Below, one piece after another: positions 46,901 through 58,025 of a DNA stretch of 64,000 nt; positions within the stretch are counted from its first letter, which is position 1; each line of letters starts with the position of its first letter. Under the pieces are notes generated by a model. The model was not told where the DNA came from and did not search any database. It saw only the letters and a program-made list of their open reading frames with translations. This DNA is from Takakia lepidozioides (Eukaryota; Streptophyta; Takakiopsida; Takakiales; Takakiaceae), in the NCBI GenBank assembly GCA_030704615.1, contig CM060732.1, positions 22,940,001 through 23,004,000 on the forward strand, written 5' to 3'. Made by a program: the position numbers and the translations under genes.

Positions 46901-49900
46901 ACACTGCCCTCAGAACAAGGCCACAAGATCCAGCTCTGCTTTATGAAACCATGAACCAGAGAAAATGCCAGCTACACACCTTCACACGATTTCCCCGTTT
47001 GTGCAGCACTCTACGACGCCAGGATGAGAGAGATAGAGTCAATTGGTTAAACAGTGCACCTGCATACCAACAAGCAATCCACTCCATTTTCACCCACATG
47101 CCAAGAAGAACAGAAGTGTGGGTTTACACTAACACCGGGCAATACAATCAAATTCACCAACACAGCCGCAGATGGAAAGAAGTGCAGTGTGTATAAAGCT
47201 CACAGAGAAGGCAAACAGCTATCTTTTCAGCAATGCAGGAGAGTTTCTCCTAATCTCCAAACGGCAGCTACAACTTGAGAGGCCTCCTGGAAGGCCACAG
47301 CATATGGCTACTGATGGTCATAGTCCTGGGTATGGCTCAAATGGTCAACTAGACAAACTCAGATTTTAGTACAGCTTGAAAATTTTACAATGCACTTAAG
47401 TAATTCTTCCAAATGCTGACATCCAAGAATGTGCTGTGCAGATTTACTAGAAATGAGACAAAGCAATAGTCGAGTCCATGAATCGGCGTCCAGAAAGGCC
47501 AGTAAGTGGGCTCACACCAAGTAATCCTCCAATAGCACCAAGCATCGCCATAGGAACAAGCTCGTAAAATGAATAGTCCTCTTGACCCCTGAATGTCAAG
47601 GCATCAACATGAGCAAAACATTACAAAATTTGAAGTATTCACTGCACCGTTTTCACAACTTATTAATCATGTCCAGGGATTCTCTATCTTCCAAGATGTG
47701 GCACAAATAATGAGTCCTAGTCCTCAGAGCTTACCCTGATATGTCCCATATAATGAATCCGCCTGAACCAAAATGTCCACAATTTCCATGCCCACACCAG
47801 CCCATTGCAGTCCGCACCACAACAGCCACCACGGCTGAGGTGAAAAACACCCGCCATAGCAGTTGACTCCTCCACCTGTACACCCCATGGCCGGCATTAC
47901 AGTTGATAACCTTCAAGACTTGAACCAGGTGTGAGAGGGAAAGGACAACCGCGTGATTCCAACAAAAAAACACTCGTACCTTTACGACTTCAGGACAGAA
48001 AAGAAAATTCATGTGTGGAAGCTTGAAGGTAGTAGAATAAACTACATTGCAAAGATTTCTTATGGGAACCAACATTTGGTCTCTGTGGACAAATATTCTT
48101 TTCAGTACATGACCCATACATCAATAACACAGGCAGTGCACCCAATGAATATCGCTTGTAAATTCTTCACCAATTGTCTCTAATATGTTCTACTTCGCTG
48201 TCACGAGTGCAAAGGCAATCAAAAGCCAAGCAAGAATCAATAACAAATCCTAATGGAAGCAGAAACAAGGAAGCAGACAGCAGTCTGAAGAAACAGAGAC
48301 AAAGACAAGAAGAAGCTGCATACCAGGAGGTGACCTCCTCAAGGGCAAAAAGCACACCACCAACAGGGGCTCTGAAAGCTGCTGATACACCAGCCGCACA
48401 GCCACATGTCACCTACAATCATGCCAGCAGCTAACCTCATATCTGGGTCAACCCCTCCCAACTTACAATAGAGAGATGCACTTCACAGGTTCTCTTTGAC
48501 AGCAAACACTTGCACACACTGCTATCAGACAGCAGAATGCAAAAGAAAAGGTGACGACCGCATGTGCCGCCAACTGTGCAAGTCACTATACTAAAAATAC
48601 CACCAAAACTCGACCCTCTGCATGCAAACAACCTCAAGGACCCGTCAAGCAGATTGAGTCTTACAAGATCACGACGATCTCGGTCATTCCTGAAAACCCG
48701 CAGCCATCTCCACTTCACGTAATACTTGGTAGAACCCCCCTGTAGTCAAGCAGGATATGATGAATAGACAAATACAGAATGCCACACTCTTTGGGAGCAC
48801 CTGATCGTAATCTACCACTGCAACTACTTGGCCAGCAGGGTAGATTTGACTACATGGGTTTCCGGATTGTGTGATGGCCTTGTGGCCATGACCCATTGTA
48901 GAAGGGGGGGTATATGAAATGATAAAGACATGTTGATGAACAATATGGTGCTGCCAGATGTGCAGGAATCAATCCGACCACTTGTTCCACTACAGTTCAT
49001 CTGTTCTCACTCCTAGATAGTCAAACAAGTAGATAGCAAGTAAAAATGCAGTGCTCCTCACTAGGGCACTTTGTCATTGAGAATGACCTGAGAACCCTCC
49101 TGTGGTATTACCTTTGGCTACCGCAATAAGATCTCTCTCATCAACTCTAACCTTCTTTTTATTTTCGGCCGCTATTAGTTCATGTGTTTGAAGCCTGAAT
49201 ATATTTCAACTGCCATTGAAACTAAATCAGAAAAGATAGCTGTCTGATAAGAGATAATGGAGTTGACCTGCCCAAGAATTGATGCAATGCAAGCACCAGT
49301 GTGCACAAGAGGTCCTTCTTTCCCTAGAGCTAACCCTCCTCCCACGGATCCGATGCTACCAAGGATCTGCGAGAAAGTTTCAGCCCAATGCAAGCCCTGA
49401 CAATAAGATAATCTTCTTCGGAAATAAACCCACATGAGCACAAGAGAAGCATGCCTCTTCGACTGAGCTTGCAGTTTAAGGTCAGGCCTTCGTTGTCCTG
49501 CTCAGTAACCCTTGGTGAAAAGCATCAAACATCTATGCTTGCAAGTCTCATATGGCAGACATCGCAACAGTGCACCTGAGAAGTAATAACCAAACTTTGA
49601 CCCTCAACATTGCCAAGTTGTGTGTCGTAGCCAAATTACAGAAGAAAGGTTCGATGAGTTAATCTCTCTCTCGCTCTCTCATGAAGTTAGGCATAAAACT
49701 TCCCTGAACTTGTTTCCAGTCTGTGACATGGGTGAGGACATTAAGGATAACTACCTTGGACCAGGACTGAACTTTCTGCCCGCACATCAGGCAACTACAA
49801 TCTCCTCTGAGCTGCATGTTTGACTATATGAAACTAAAATAAATAAGTACACATTAATTTTTATTCTCACCAGAGAGTGACCCTCTTCAGAACGATCGAG

Positions 49901-52900
49901 AACATTGTCCCGGCACCTCTGTTCACCAACTTTGAAAATCTTGAGGCTGAGCCTAAAGCCCTGGCCCTGTTGGGGTCTACATTTTGGCTGCTCACACACA
50001 GCAGATTGATGCTCATGTGAAGGGCTTTCTAGAGGTCACACTACCGGAGTGAGACCCTCACAAAGGTAGTTTGTGGTCCCTTTAGTTCCACCCGAACTGG
50101 GTGCGGGGTGTGGCAAGGCTATGGCAAACAAAATCTTATGACTACTTCCTCGGTGTCTCACTCTCTCTGTCTCTCTCTCGGCTACGGCAAACAACGTCTT
50201 AGAAGTACATTCTCTCTCTCTCTCTCTTTCACCAACGTCCCGCTCGAACTAGGCGCGGGGTCAATGGCCACAAGGCTAGGGCAAACAAAGTCTCATGAAT
50301 ACACTCTCTTTCACCAACATCCCAAATCTCGAGGCTGAGCCTAAAACCCTGGCCCTGTTGGGGTCTAACTGCTGGGCAGATCACACACAACAAATTTATG
50401 CTTGTGTGAGGGACTTTCTAGAGGACATCTGGAAAGCCTGAACAAATTGATTATATCAAGTCCCACTACAGGAGTGAGCCCCTCATGAAGGTGGCTGTCT
50501 GTTCCCTCTTGTTCTGCCCAAACTGGGTGCAGGGTCTATGCCCACAAGGCTACACCAAACATCTAATGTTTCTCTCGCTCTCTCTCTCTCTCTCCATCCC
50601 TCTGGCCTAGCTTTAGTGTCGACTAAGTCAGATGGTTGATGGGCTCTTACCTTCCCCACCAGTGTCCGGAACAGGAGGATACCAGGAGTATCTATGCCTG
50701 CAACAACATATCAAACCTGTTGGTTTTCTCAAACCAGAGTATGAAATAAGAGTCCCTAAGAAGAATAACCTTGTGGACAATGAACCAAAGTTTCACAGTA
50801 TCAGCTGCACAGTTTTGCATTCTGCCAATCACCTTTAGCAAGCATCCAGTCATTGGAAAGATCTTCCCTAGTAATTTCAAGTTTCACTGCAAAATGGCAC
50901 TGAACAAACCAAAAAAGAGTGAAGGATGTGAACAAAAGGTTTTCAAGCAGTGCTGATCTAGATGAATATAGGCATACAATGTGCCAATCATCTACCACAC
51001 TTACCATTTAGGTAGCCCTTGATCTCAGGTATGCCAGACCCAGCTGCTGCAGGAGCAAATTTGGTGACTATGGAAACTGAAGAGAGTACCAAAACTACAT
51101 TAAACAGAACATAGAGAAGAAAGCCTGCAAAATATGAATGTTTCATGATGGCAAATGTCGCAGCAAACTTCCACCCTGAAAAATTCTCAACTGCAATATT
51201 GATGAAAAATGCAGAGAGACCTGTACCTGCAACCCGCAAACCACCAACCAAGACCAAATCTGGTAGTCAGTGTGACCAATCCGATGCAGTGATACACTTC
51301 ATTTCACATATTCGTGGCCTTTGCCTGTACTAGCCACTGCAGAGAGACCAAATGCCTTCTTCACAGCTATCTGCAACATGTCAGCATATGGTTTCAGTGC
51401 TAGAAGTTTACAGTGGTGTTTATTTTTACTTTGAAATGACCACATCAACATGTGCTCCAATGTACTTCCATTTACAGCTGCAAGTGCACTCAGTCTTTCG
51501 TGCTCCAAGATCACCAACGCAAGATCACACACCAGTCCACTGGCTCAAATAGTTACCATCCCCAGAACTCTTCAGCAGTTCAGGCAATGTGGACTACAGA
51601 GCAGCTTCCATGCCACCGAATGCCACATTTGGAAGGGCCAAAGTTTGCCAGAAGTACAGTTCACAATTCCCCTTACTGTATGGACCAAGTGATTGAGGCA
51701 CAGATAGGGTCTCCAGTCTCAACTCACTTACATGAGGGAAATATTCAGGTCTGTGGAGAGAAAAGACGAAGGAAGATCTCTTATTTGCCAAAAGGCCAAT
51801 GTAACAGAATGCTAGTGCATGTCCGTATCTTACGACATAGCACCACTTAACTTGAAGTCTAAACATACATGTAGAAAGACAGCAGAAATAGTGGAAAAAT
51901 GGACCTGATGACCCAGATGGAGTGGCCACTTCATGTGAAAACAGATTTACCCCACTCCACAGTAGTGCCATTTTCTGGAGGCATTCCCCATCCCTGGGGC
52001 ACCCAAAATTTATCTTCCACACCTAGATACAAAAACTAGGTAGAAGATGCCACAAGCTGAAAGTCTAAATATGGCAGGCAAACTGAGAGCAGACTTAACT
52101 AAAATGTCGGGAATCACTCACCCACACCAATGAGGAGTGCGAACAACCACTTCAACGTTATGTAGGATGCATGGTGCCATCTTCCTCTTTGGGCCTGCAT
52201 ATTATAACATACATATACTTAACACATAAGTTTCTTTGCCCCATTTTGACATCCATGGGAGCAAATCTGCAGGAGCAAACCATAGCTCAGCTGGTAGCAG
52301 AGCTTTGCATTGCAAAAAGCGAATTCAGTGCGAGCATATATAACCCTTTTGTGGATACTTCCTCAGTCATCCCTCTCAAAGGCAGGTGAGGTGGAGCTGC
52401 TCTTTAAGGCCATCGTATCCAAACATTTTATTACAGAGCTAAGGCCCGCAACCCCTTTTTCTTGGCAGAAACAAAAAGACATAGCAACCTCATGAGGTCA
52501 TTTGCTGCATCCTTCACACCTGAGGCCTTTCATAACGACCTAGTAACGTTCTGGACTCCTTTTGATCTATCACTCCAGTTGCAACCATAAAATATACAAC
52601 AAATTGTGCGCCGGTGCTACACATTTCAACTTGACAAAAATTAATCCTAAGGCACACAGACAGCACCTCCGGGCACCGCTTAATCCTATTTAGCTGCCAA
52701 GTTCTTAAGGAAAGTAAACTAGCTTGAGTGCCTGCGCATAAAGACACTTTGACGGCCGACAAAAAATGCATAACTATATTATTATCAGCGATCGAGCTAA
52801 TTGAAAAAAAAGGGCAAGAAGAGAGCGTACTTGATCCTCCCGATACGCAAGGGTCTCGACCACTTCATAATCAAGACTCTCCATGCCTGCTGTGCCAGCT

Positions 52901-53028
52901 TCTGCGATGGCATCACTTCCATTATTGGCGTGCTCTGAGTCGGGAGAGGGTACTAGGGGAGAATCAGTGTTGAGTAGGCGAGACCACATAGGGCCGCCGT
53001 TGACGCCCGGCATGCTTTCCCCCTGCAT
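40931..53028 (-). CDS. CLC-d: CLC-d-like voltage-gated chloride channel/anion-proton exchanger
   Basis: Twenty-three exons (complement): 53028-52831, 52194-52122, 51226-51005, 50697-50651, 49366-49268, 48739-48665, 48412-48324, 47875-47735, 47588-47518, 47059-46980, 46654-46505, 46104-46045, 45841-45767, 45228-45077, 44753-44618, 44418-44287, 43553-43476, 43302-43247, 42725-42642, 42161-42005, 41610-41509, 41242-41196, 40988-40931. Every junction is GT-AG and keeps phase. Total 2382 nt, 793 aa, about the length of Arabidopsis CLC-d. The selectivity motif is GSGIPEIKGYLNG, with Ser favouring chloride over nitrate. The gating glutamate is in GKEGPLVHTG and the proton glutamate in LFALEEVTSW, so anion/H+ exchange is predicted. 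GQFVPGIMVGATYGR is present and a C-terminal CBS pair follows (VVDRSQTGETVVIGL, GVITRKDLLPE). CLC-d acts at the trans-Golgi network in Arabidopsis. Introns hold LINE 3' fragments. The gene appears intact. Confidence 0.95.
42970..43110 (-). mobile_element. LINE 3'-end fragment in a CLC-d intron
   Basis: The minus strand reads GTTCCGCTCAAACTGGGCGC, then GGCCACAAGGCTACGG, then CAAACAACGTCTTATGAGTAC. This is the same conserved tail as at 8.0 kb and 50.1-50.6 kb. Confidence 0.65.
49870..50620 (+). mobile_element. LINE 3' fragments (several) in CLC-d intron 4
   Basis: The plus strand encodes PLFTNFENLEAEPKALALLG, as in the LINE fragment at 7.6 kb, and RDFLEDIWKA before a stop near 50440. The 3' tail follows (CCCAAACTGGGTGCAGGG, GCCACAAGGCTA..GCAAACAA), repeated about four times at 50090-50560 and separated by CT-rich microsatellites. 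The repetition suggests nested or tandem insertions. Confidence 0.65.
52280..52345 (+). other. Degenerate tRNA-like sequence in CLC-d intron 1
   Basis: ATAGCTCAGCTGGTAGCAGA looks like a tRNA D arm (A box), followed by GCTTTGCATTGCAAAAAGC in place of an anticodon arm. The T arm is not recognisable. Likely a tRNA relic or SINE head. Confidence 0.3.
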
Positions 53029-54540
53029 GCCAGGGTCTTTCTCACACCTTCCTTGAATCAATCAAAGCTTGCTACCTCAATTTCCGTGTTTGCGCCCCAC
53101 CTCTTCTCTCGTCTTCTCTCAGTCCTTATTTTCTCTCAACGTGCTTTGGCTGAGGTGTACAACTGGGAAGAGTGCCAAGCAGCTTAAACCCTAGCTCAAT
53201 CTGCCACCGTTCTTTCCCCTTCAGTACCTGGCAGCATTCACGTGGCCAGTCCTCCTCTGACAACCGCACCTCCTCCCCCCTTTCTGTCCCTCTGTCATGG
53301 CCACAACTAGTAAGCTACCATTTAGCTGTACAAGCAGGAAAATGCGCGATCGAAATCTTCCTTCTAGATTCAATGTGTGTGCCGAATCGCTCGTGCAATG
53401 TTACCGTTTGAAAGCGAAGTACCTACCCCTCTCTTGCACCCCGCCCCCTTCCACCCCTCCCCTCTCGTCCTCGATCAGCGAAGCTCTTATTCAGATGAGT
53501 GATGGAATCATTGTCAAGTGGAAGAGTAGCATCCAATCCCCGTCTCCATATTCTCCCAACCCTGCCTTCCCAACTCCCTACCAGCTGTAATCCAGTGTGT
53601 GAGACCCCCGATGATTGCCCGCAAGCAGCAGAGCCTCCCACGCTCTGGCTCTTGCTGAGCGAGCAGGCGAGCTGAGCGATGGCCGGATCGATTACTTCAT
53701 CGCTCTGCCCACGCAAGCAAATTGCAAACCAAGACACGACCATTCACATGAGTCTACAGCCTGCCACACGCCGCTCCACCGTGGGTTCAAATCCACAAAC
53801 TCGAACGACGCTGGCAACTGCTCCACAATGATGATTGTCGGTTGGGAGAGAAGCAGTGTTAAAACAAATGAAGAGAAAATGAAAATGTCTGCTTACTAAG
53901 AGCCACTTATGCCATTTCGAACTCCGGGGGATTGTAGGTTCAAATCTTGCTACCTTGTCGAGTGTGGTATTATATTATCTTCTTCCCCTTCTCTTGGGCA
54001 GTGTCCCATTCCGCGTCCCATTGAGCATGAGCATGGAATGGTTAGTTTTGAGCTGGTGGAGATGCGGCTATGTATCATAACGTGCTTTGCATGCAGAATC
54101 AAAAGCAGGGGCAGATAGTTTTGTCACCTAAGAGATCGGTACTACATCAAGGAGCAAGCAAAGGAGAGGCCGACTACGATTCGGCCGTAGCCGGATGTCC
54201 CTTGCGGCCGTGGGCAAAACATCCAATACGTCAAAATACACATAGATAGGAAGAAAGAGAGAAAGAGAGAAGAATCCGAAGCTGGCTTAAGCTACCGTGG
54301 TTACTAGGCTACTGGACTCTTTTAGGGGTGGGCTCCATAAGTATAGACAAAAAAAACAAAAACACACACACACACATATATATTGGTTATTCGTTATTTT
54401 GGTACCTCATATATGGGTACCTTAAACTTGTGAGGTTACTGTAGAAGGAACTTGAAGTCAATTGGTGCCATAGGTGCAGTTTTAGGAAAAATAAATCCAA
54501 GGTTCATCTTTCCTTCGAGCCTTACAAAAGGAAGCGCATC
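53029..54540. promoter_or_regulatory. Upstream region of the CLC-d-like gene
   Basis: Presumed 5' UTR and promoter followed by unassigned sequence. TTGTAGGTTCAAATCTTGC at about 53932 contains a B-box-like word but no cloverleaf. No gene. Confidence 0.35.
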
Positions 54541-56292
54541 ATCTTATGATCCGGTCCCAATATGGATGTGGCTTGATTTTATTGCAAGTGTGTGAGCTGA
54601 TGGGTACGGCCGCGAGGTACAGCCAGGAACCCCGCTCTGGCAGCCTCGTCGGCGACATGGACGGCCCATGTCAAATCATCCCCACCCCCCTCCGACCCAT
54701 CCGCCCGTTGCCCCGCCCGCCTGCTGCTCCCCGCGCCCACCGCCCGGGACCCTGACCCCCGCCCCCCACGCTGGCCACGCGCACCCCACAGCACCGCCCG
54801 ATCTCCAGCCACGTGGCGGCCCCCGCTGTGGATCCCCTCACTGGGTTGATCCCCCTTCCAGTGCCGGAGTGATCCCCCACCCCCATCTCTAGCCACGTGG
54901 CGCTACCCCCGAACTGTCGATCCCCTCCCCATCCAACCTCAATTAAATGGATGACGGCCGGATGAAGGCCCCATGACGCGTCCATCGCCATGTGGCGCTC
55001 CCGTCGCCGTCGATCCCCTCCTCCCATCCACGGCACGCTCCCCCGAGACGTCGCCGCTCCCCCCAACGCGCCTTGATCCCCCTTCCAGACCAGGAGTGAT
55101 CCCCCAACCCTATTCGCCCGCCACATGCGGCTCCCCCGGACCGTCGATCCCCTGCGCATCCATCCAACCTCACAAACAATGGATGTTGTGTGTCATCCGC
55201 CCCTCATCCTCCCGCGCAAGGGATGGACGACGGCCGGATGAAGGCCCGATGACACTGACAGGCCACGTGCCGCTCCCCCCGCCGTCGATCCCCTCTTCCC
55301 ATCGACGGCCCGATCCCCCCACACACCCCCCCCCCCCCCCCCTCGGTTGATCCCCCGTCCAATGCGGTGACTGATCCCCCTCCACCCATTGGACGGCACG
55401 TGGCGCTTCCCCCGCCGCCGATCCCCTCTTCCCATCCACGGCGCGATCGCCCGACACGTCGCCGCTCCCCCCGACCTGGCTTGATCCCCACTCCGGACCG
55501 GGAGTGATCCCCCACCCCTAATCGCCCGCCGAACCGTTGATCCCTACGCATCCATCCAACCTCCAAACGATGGATGTTCTGGGTCATCCGCCCCTCATCC
55601 CCCGGCCATCCTCCCGCGCAGTGGATGGACGACGGCCGGATGAAGGCCCCATGGCACGCCACCGCCACGTGGTGCTCCCCCCGCAAAATCCCCTACGCAT
55701 CAATCTTACTTACAACCACTGCCGTTCACAGTGACACGCCGCCACGTCGCAATCCCCTCCGCCGTCGATCCCTCCAACGGTTAGAGGCCTGATCCCCCGA
55801 GCCCAGGCGCGGTCCTCCGGGCCTTCGACCATGGATGGCGCAATCCCCGCGCTGTCGCTCCCCCGCCTCGATTGATCCCCTCCTCCAATTCGGGGACTGA
55901 TCCCCCTCCCCACATTTTTCCGCCCCGTGCTGCTCCACGGTGCCCTCCATGACACGTGGGCCACGTCGCGGTCCCCTCGTCGTCGATCCCCCCCCCCCCC
56001 CCCCCCCCCCCCCGCCCCCCGCGCCGTCCATCCCTCTCGACCGCGTGCCAGCACCCCCAATGTCGATCCGTTCCCGATCCCCTGCTCCCCCCCAGGGACT
56101 CATCCCCCTTGGCCCTTGTCGTACGCATACATATCGCTACACAACTACATCGCTGTCCAAAACCACACAACACATGTGCACACCACACACTAGTATACCA
56201 CTAGTCCACCACTAGTCCAACCACTAGGCTACAACTAGTTAGTCACTAGGCTGCCACTATGCTGCCCACTATGGCAGTCACTAGTCCACACA
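54540..56292 (-). repeat. CG-rich tandem repeats 3' of the retroelement (possible 3' LTR)
   Basis: Dense GATCCCC, GTGATCCCCC, GTCGATCCCCTC and CCACGTGGCGCT words are arranged in degenerate units. The anchor GACGGCCGGATGAAGGCCC occurs at about 54953, 55229 and 55631. C homopolymers lie at about 55327-55342 and 55990-56014. On the minus strand, the retroelement's last coding exon is followed by a purine tract (AGCTAGGGGGGCGA) near 56295 and then TTGTGTGGACTAG, which would fit a polypurine tract and LTR start. An AATAAA on the minus strand at 54578-54583 could be the LTR poly(A) signal. With no second LTR in the window this remains a proposal. Confidence 0.5.
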
Positions 56293-56552
56293 ATCGCCCC
56301 CCTAGCTGGTGCTTAGGTCCCTCTAAGTCCAGGTAGCCACAAGATGTGATAGTGACCATAGCCTCACTAAGTCTTCCACCACTATCCCTACTACACTCAA
56401 ACTCGATAGATCAAGAGGCCGGGTGCAAGAGTTGCCCCATCGTTAGTCGCCGTCTTGCAACCTGTGAACTTGAGCTTGGGATCTCATGTATTGACTCCTA
56501 TGAACTTGGCCTCCCATGTCTTGTTAGCTGCCTCCAGTCATGTCCACTGCCA

Positions 56553-57097
56553 CTATCCCAAGCAGTGTGGACACAACCAATCTCCGTCAGGAACCTTCTC
56601 AAGAGGTGGTGTCAAACATCCCATATGCCAACCCCTTGAGCATCGATCACACACCAGCATGGTGGCTGCCCCTTTGGCAGACCCACAGAGCATGCACCTC
56701 AAACCTGCAGGTACCACTGCCAAGTTTGGGTCAACTCTGCCATCGACATTGGGAAGGTGACATGGCGCATAATTACGCACATAGTCCTTCCAAGTCATGC
56801 CATCCCGACCCTCCAAGATCAGGACCCCTGAGGGCAACACCTCTCGAACCCTCAGAATAACACGCCCTGTAGTAACATCCAGAGTCGTAGGAGCAGTCTG
56901 CTGCAAATAAACATAGTCACCAGGGCTAAACCTCCGAACCCCAGGACGATATCCTCCCACCACGTATAGTGGCATACCTCAACGTATCATGGTGCTGTGC
57001 AATGGCAAGGTTCTCAAAAGGAATAGGCATGACTTTCTTGAACAATTCTGCACGCTGATCACATGCACGTACCCACACGTCCGGATCGTCAAGGTTA
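56553..57097 (-). pseudogene. Integrase C-terminus with terminal PHD finger
   Basis: The frame has the integrase tail LFKKVMPIPFENLAIAQHHD and FSPGDYVYL, ILRVREVLPSGVLILEGRDG and NYAPCHLPNVDG. It ends in a complete C4HC3 PHD finger: CMLC, CDRC, H in GWHMGC, and CPHC just before TAG at 56553-56555. All eight zinc ligands are present, as is the conserved Trp (GDWLC). A frameshift near 56970 separates the first part. PHD fingers usually read histone H3 tails and here could guide integration. Confidence 0.85.
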
Positions 57098-57098
57098 G

Positions 57099-57720
57099 GT
57101 GGAGCTCTCTGGTGGAGAGTATGCTTCAGCCACAGTGATGCCAGCCAAGAAGGATGTCTATGGCAATTGGACAGAGAGACGTATGTGCGGTGATTACCGG
57201 CCTGTAAATCGTCAGACCAAGTCCGATAAGTATGCCATGCCAACACCAGAGGAGATATTTGATGCCATCGGGCATGCTAAGGCTTTAGCACTTTGGATTC
57301 ACGATCCGGATATCACCAGTTGCCAATCAAGGAGGCGGACAAGCAGAAGACGGCATTCTGGGGGATCAATGAGCACGGCAAGGATTGCCTATATCAGTGG
57401 CGGTTCTTACCATTTGGGTTTAAGAATGCTCCTGCAGAGTTTCAGAGAGTCATGGACAAGATTCTAGCAGGGGTGGACTTTGCTCGGTGCTACATAGATG
57501 ACATCATCATCTTTAGTGTTACGATGGAGGAGCATGAGAGACACCTTCAGGTGATATTGGAGCGCTTGAGAGCGCACGGATTGAAGTTGCATCCGGGGAA
57601 GTGCAAGTTTTTCCACAACCAGATTGAGTGTCTGGGTCACATGATATATCCTGGAGGATTGGGGGTACAACAGACTAAGGTAGAGGCCATTGCACAAATT
57701 CCACGCCCCACGGATGTGAC
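57099..57720 (+). pseudogene. Reverse transcriptase core, inverted relative to the element
   Basis: The plus strand encodes GEYASATVMPAKKDVYGNW, RRMCGDYRPVNRQTKSDKY, LDSRSGYHQLPIKEADKQKT, WRFLPFGFKNAPAEFQRVMD and the catalytic YIDDIIIFS, then HGLKLHPGKCKFF and IPRPTDVT. A one-base frameshift lies near 57288. It supplies exactly the RT part that should follow the minus-strand N-terminus, so it is the element's own RT in reverse. The flanking pieces lie on the other strand. Confidence 0.9.
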
Positions 57721-57925
57721 CTGCCTCCCAGAGATCTTGAGTCCTCATCTGAATCAAAGACCTCTCCATGTCACTGTATCTATAGGGTCTTCGAAAGATT
57801 GGCGTGTCAGTGGCCAACTCAATATGGATCTCTTGACCCTTCAGTGCTCCCAAGTCCTTCAAACTGAAGGCAATGCAATTCCTGAGGCAATGCCCTCAGG
57901 AACCGTCGTATACGTCGTCTCTCTC
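57720..57925 (-). pseudogene. Reverse transcriptase N-terminus (minus orientation)
   Basis: RFLRALPQELHC precedes, after a frameshift, LKDLGALKGQEIHIEL and PIFRRPYRYSDMERSLI, the classic start of Ty3/gypsy RT. It follows the methyltransferase in the same transcript direction and stops at an inversion breakpoint near GAGGCAGGTCACATCCG. Confidence 0.8.
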
Positions 57926-58025
57926 CTCCGGTGACAATGGGTCCAATGTCAGGCTCCCAATTGTCCTCCGTAACTGCAACCTTAAGTCCAGTGGGCTTAG
58001 TAGTAGAGGACGCGTCCAGTGGTTG

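Noticed and set aside
53925-53955. tRNA-like T-arm word GTAGGTTCAAATCTTGC
   Set aside because: No acceptor, D or anticodon arms could be paired around it.
54579-56215. Many overlapping open frames rich in Pro, Arg or Gly
   Set aside because: They are artefacts of GC-rich tandem repeats with few stops in any phase.
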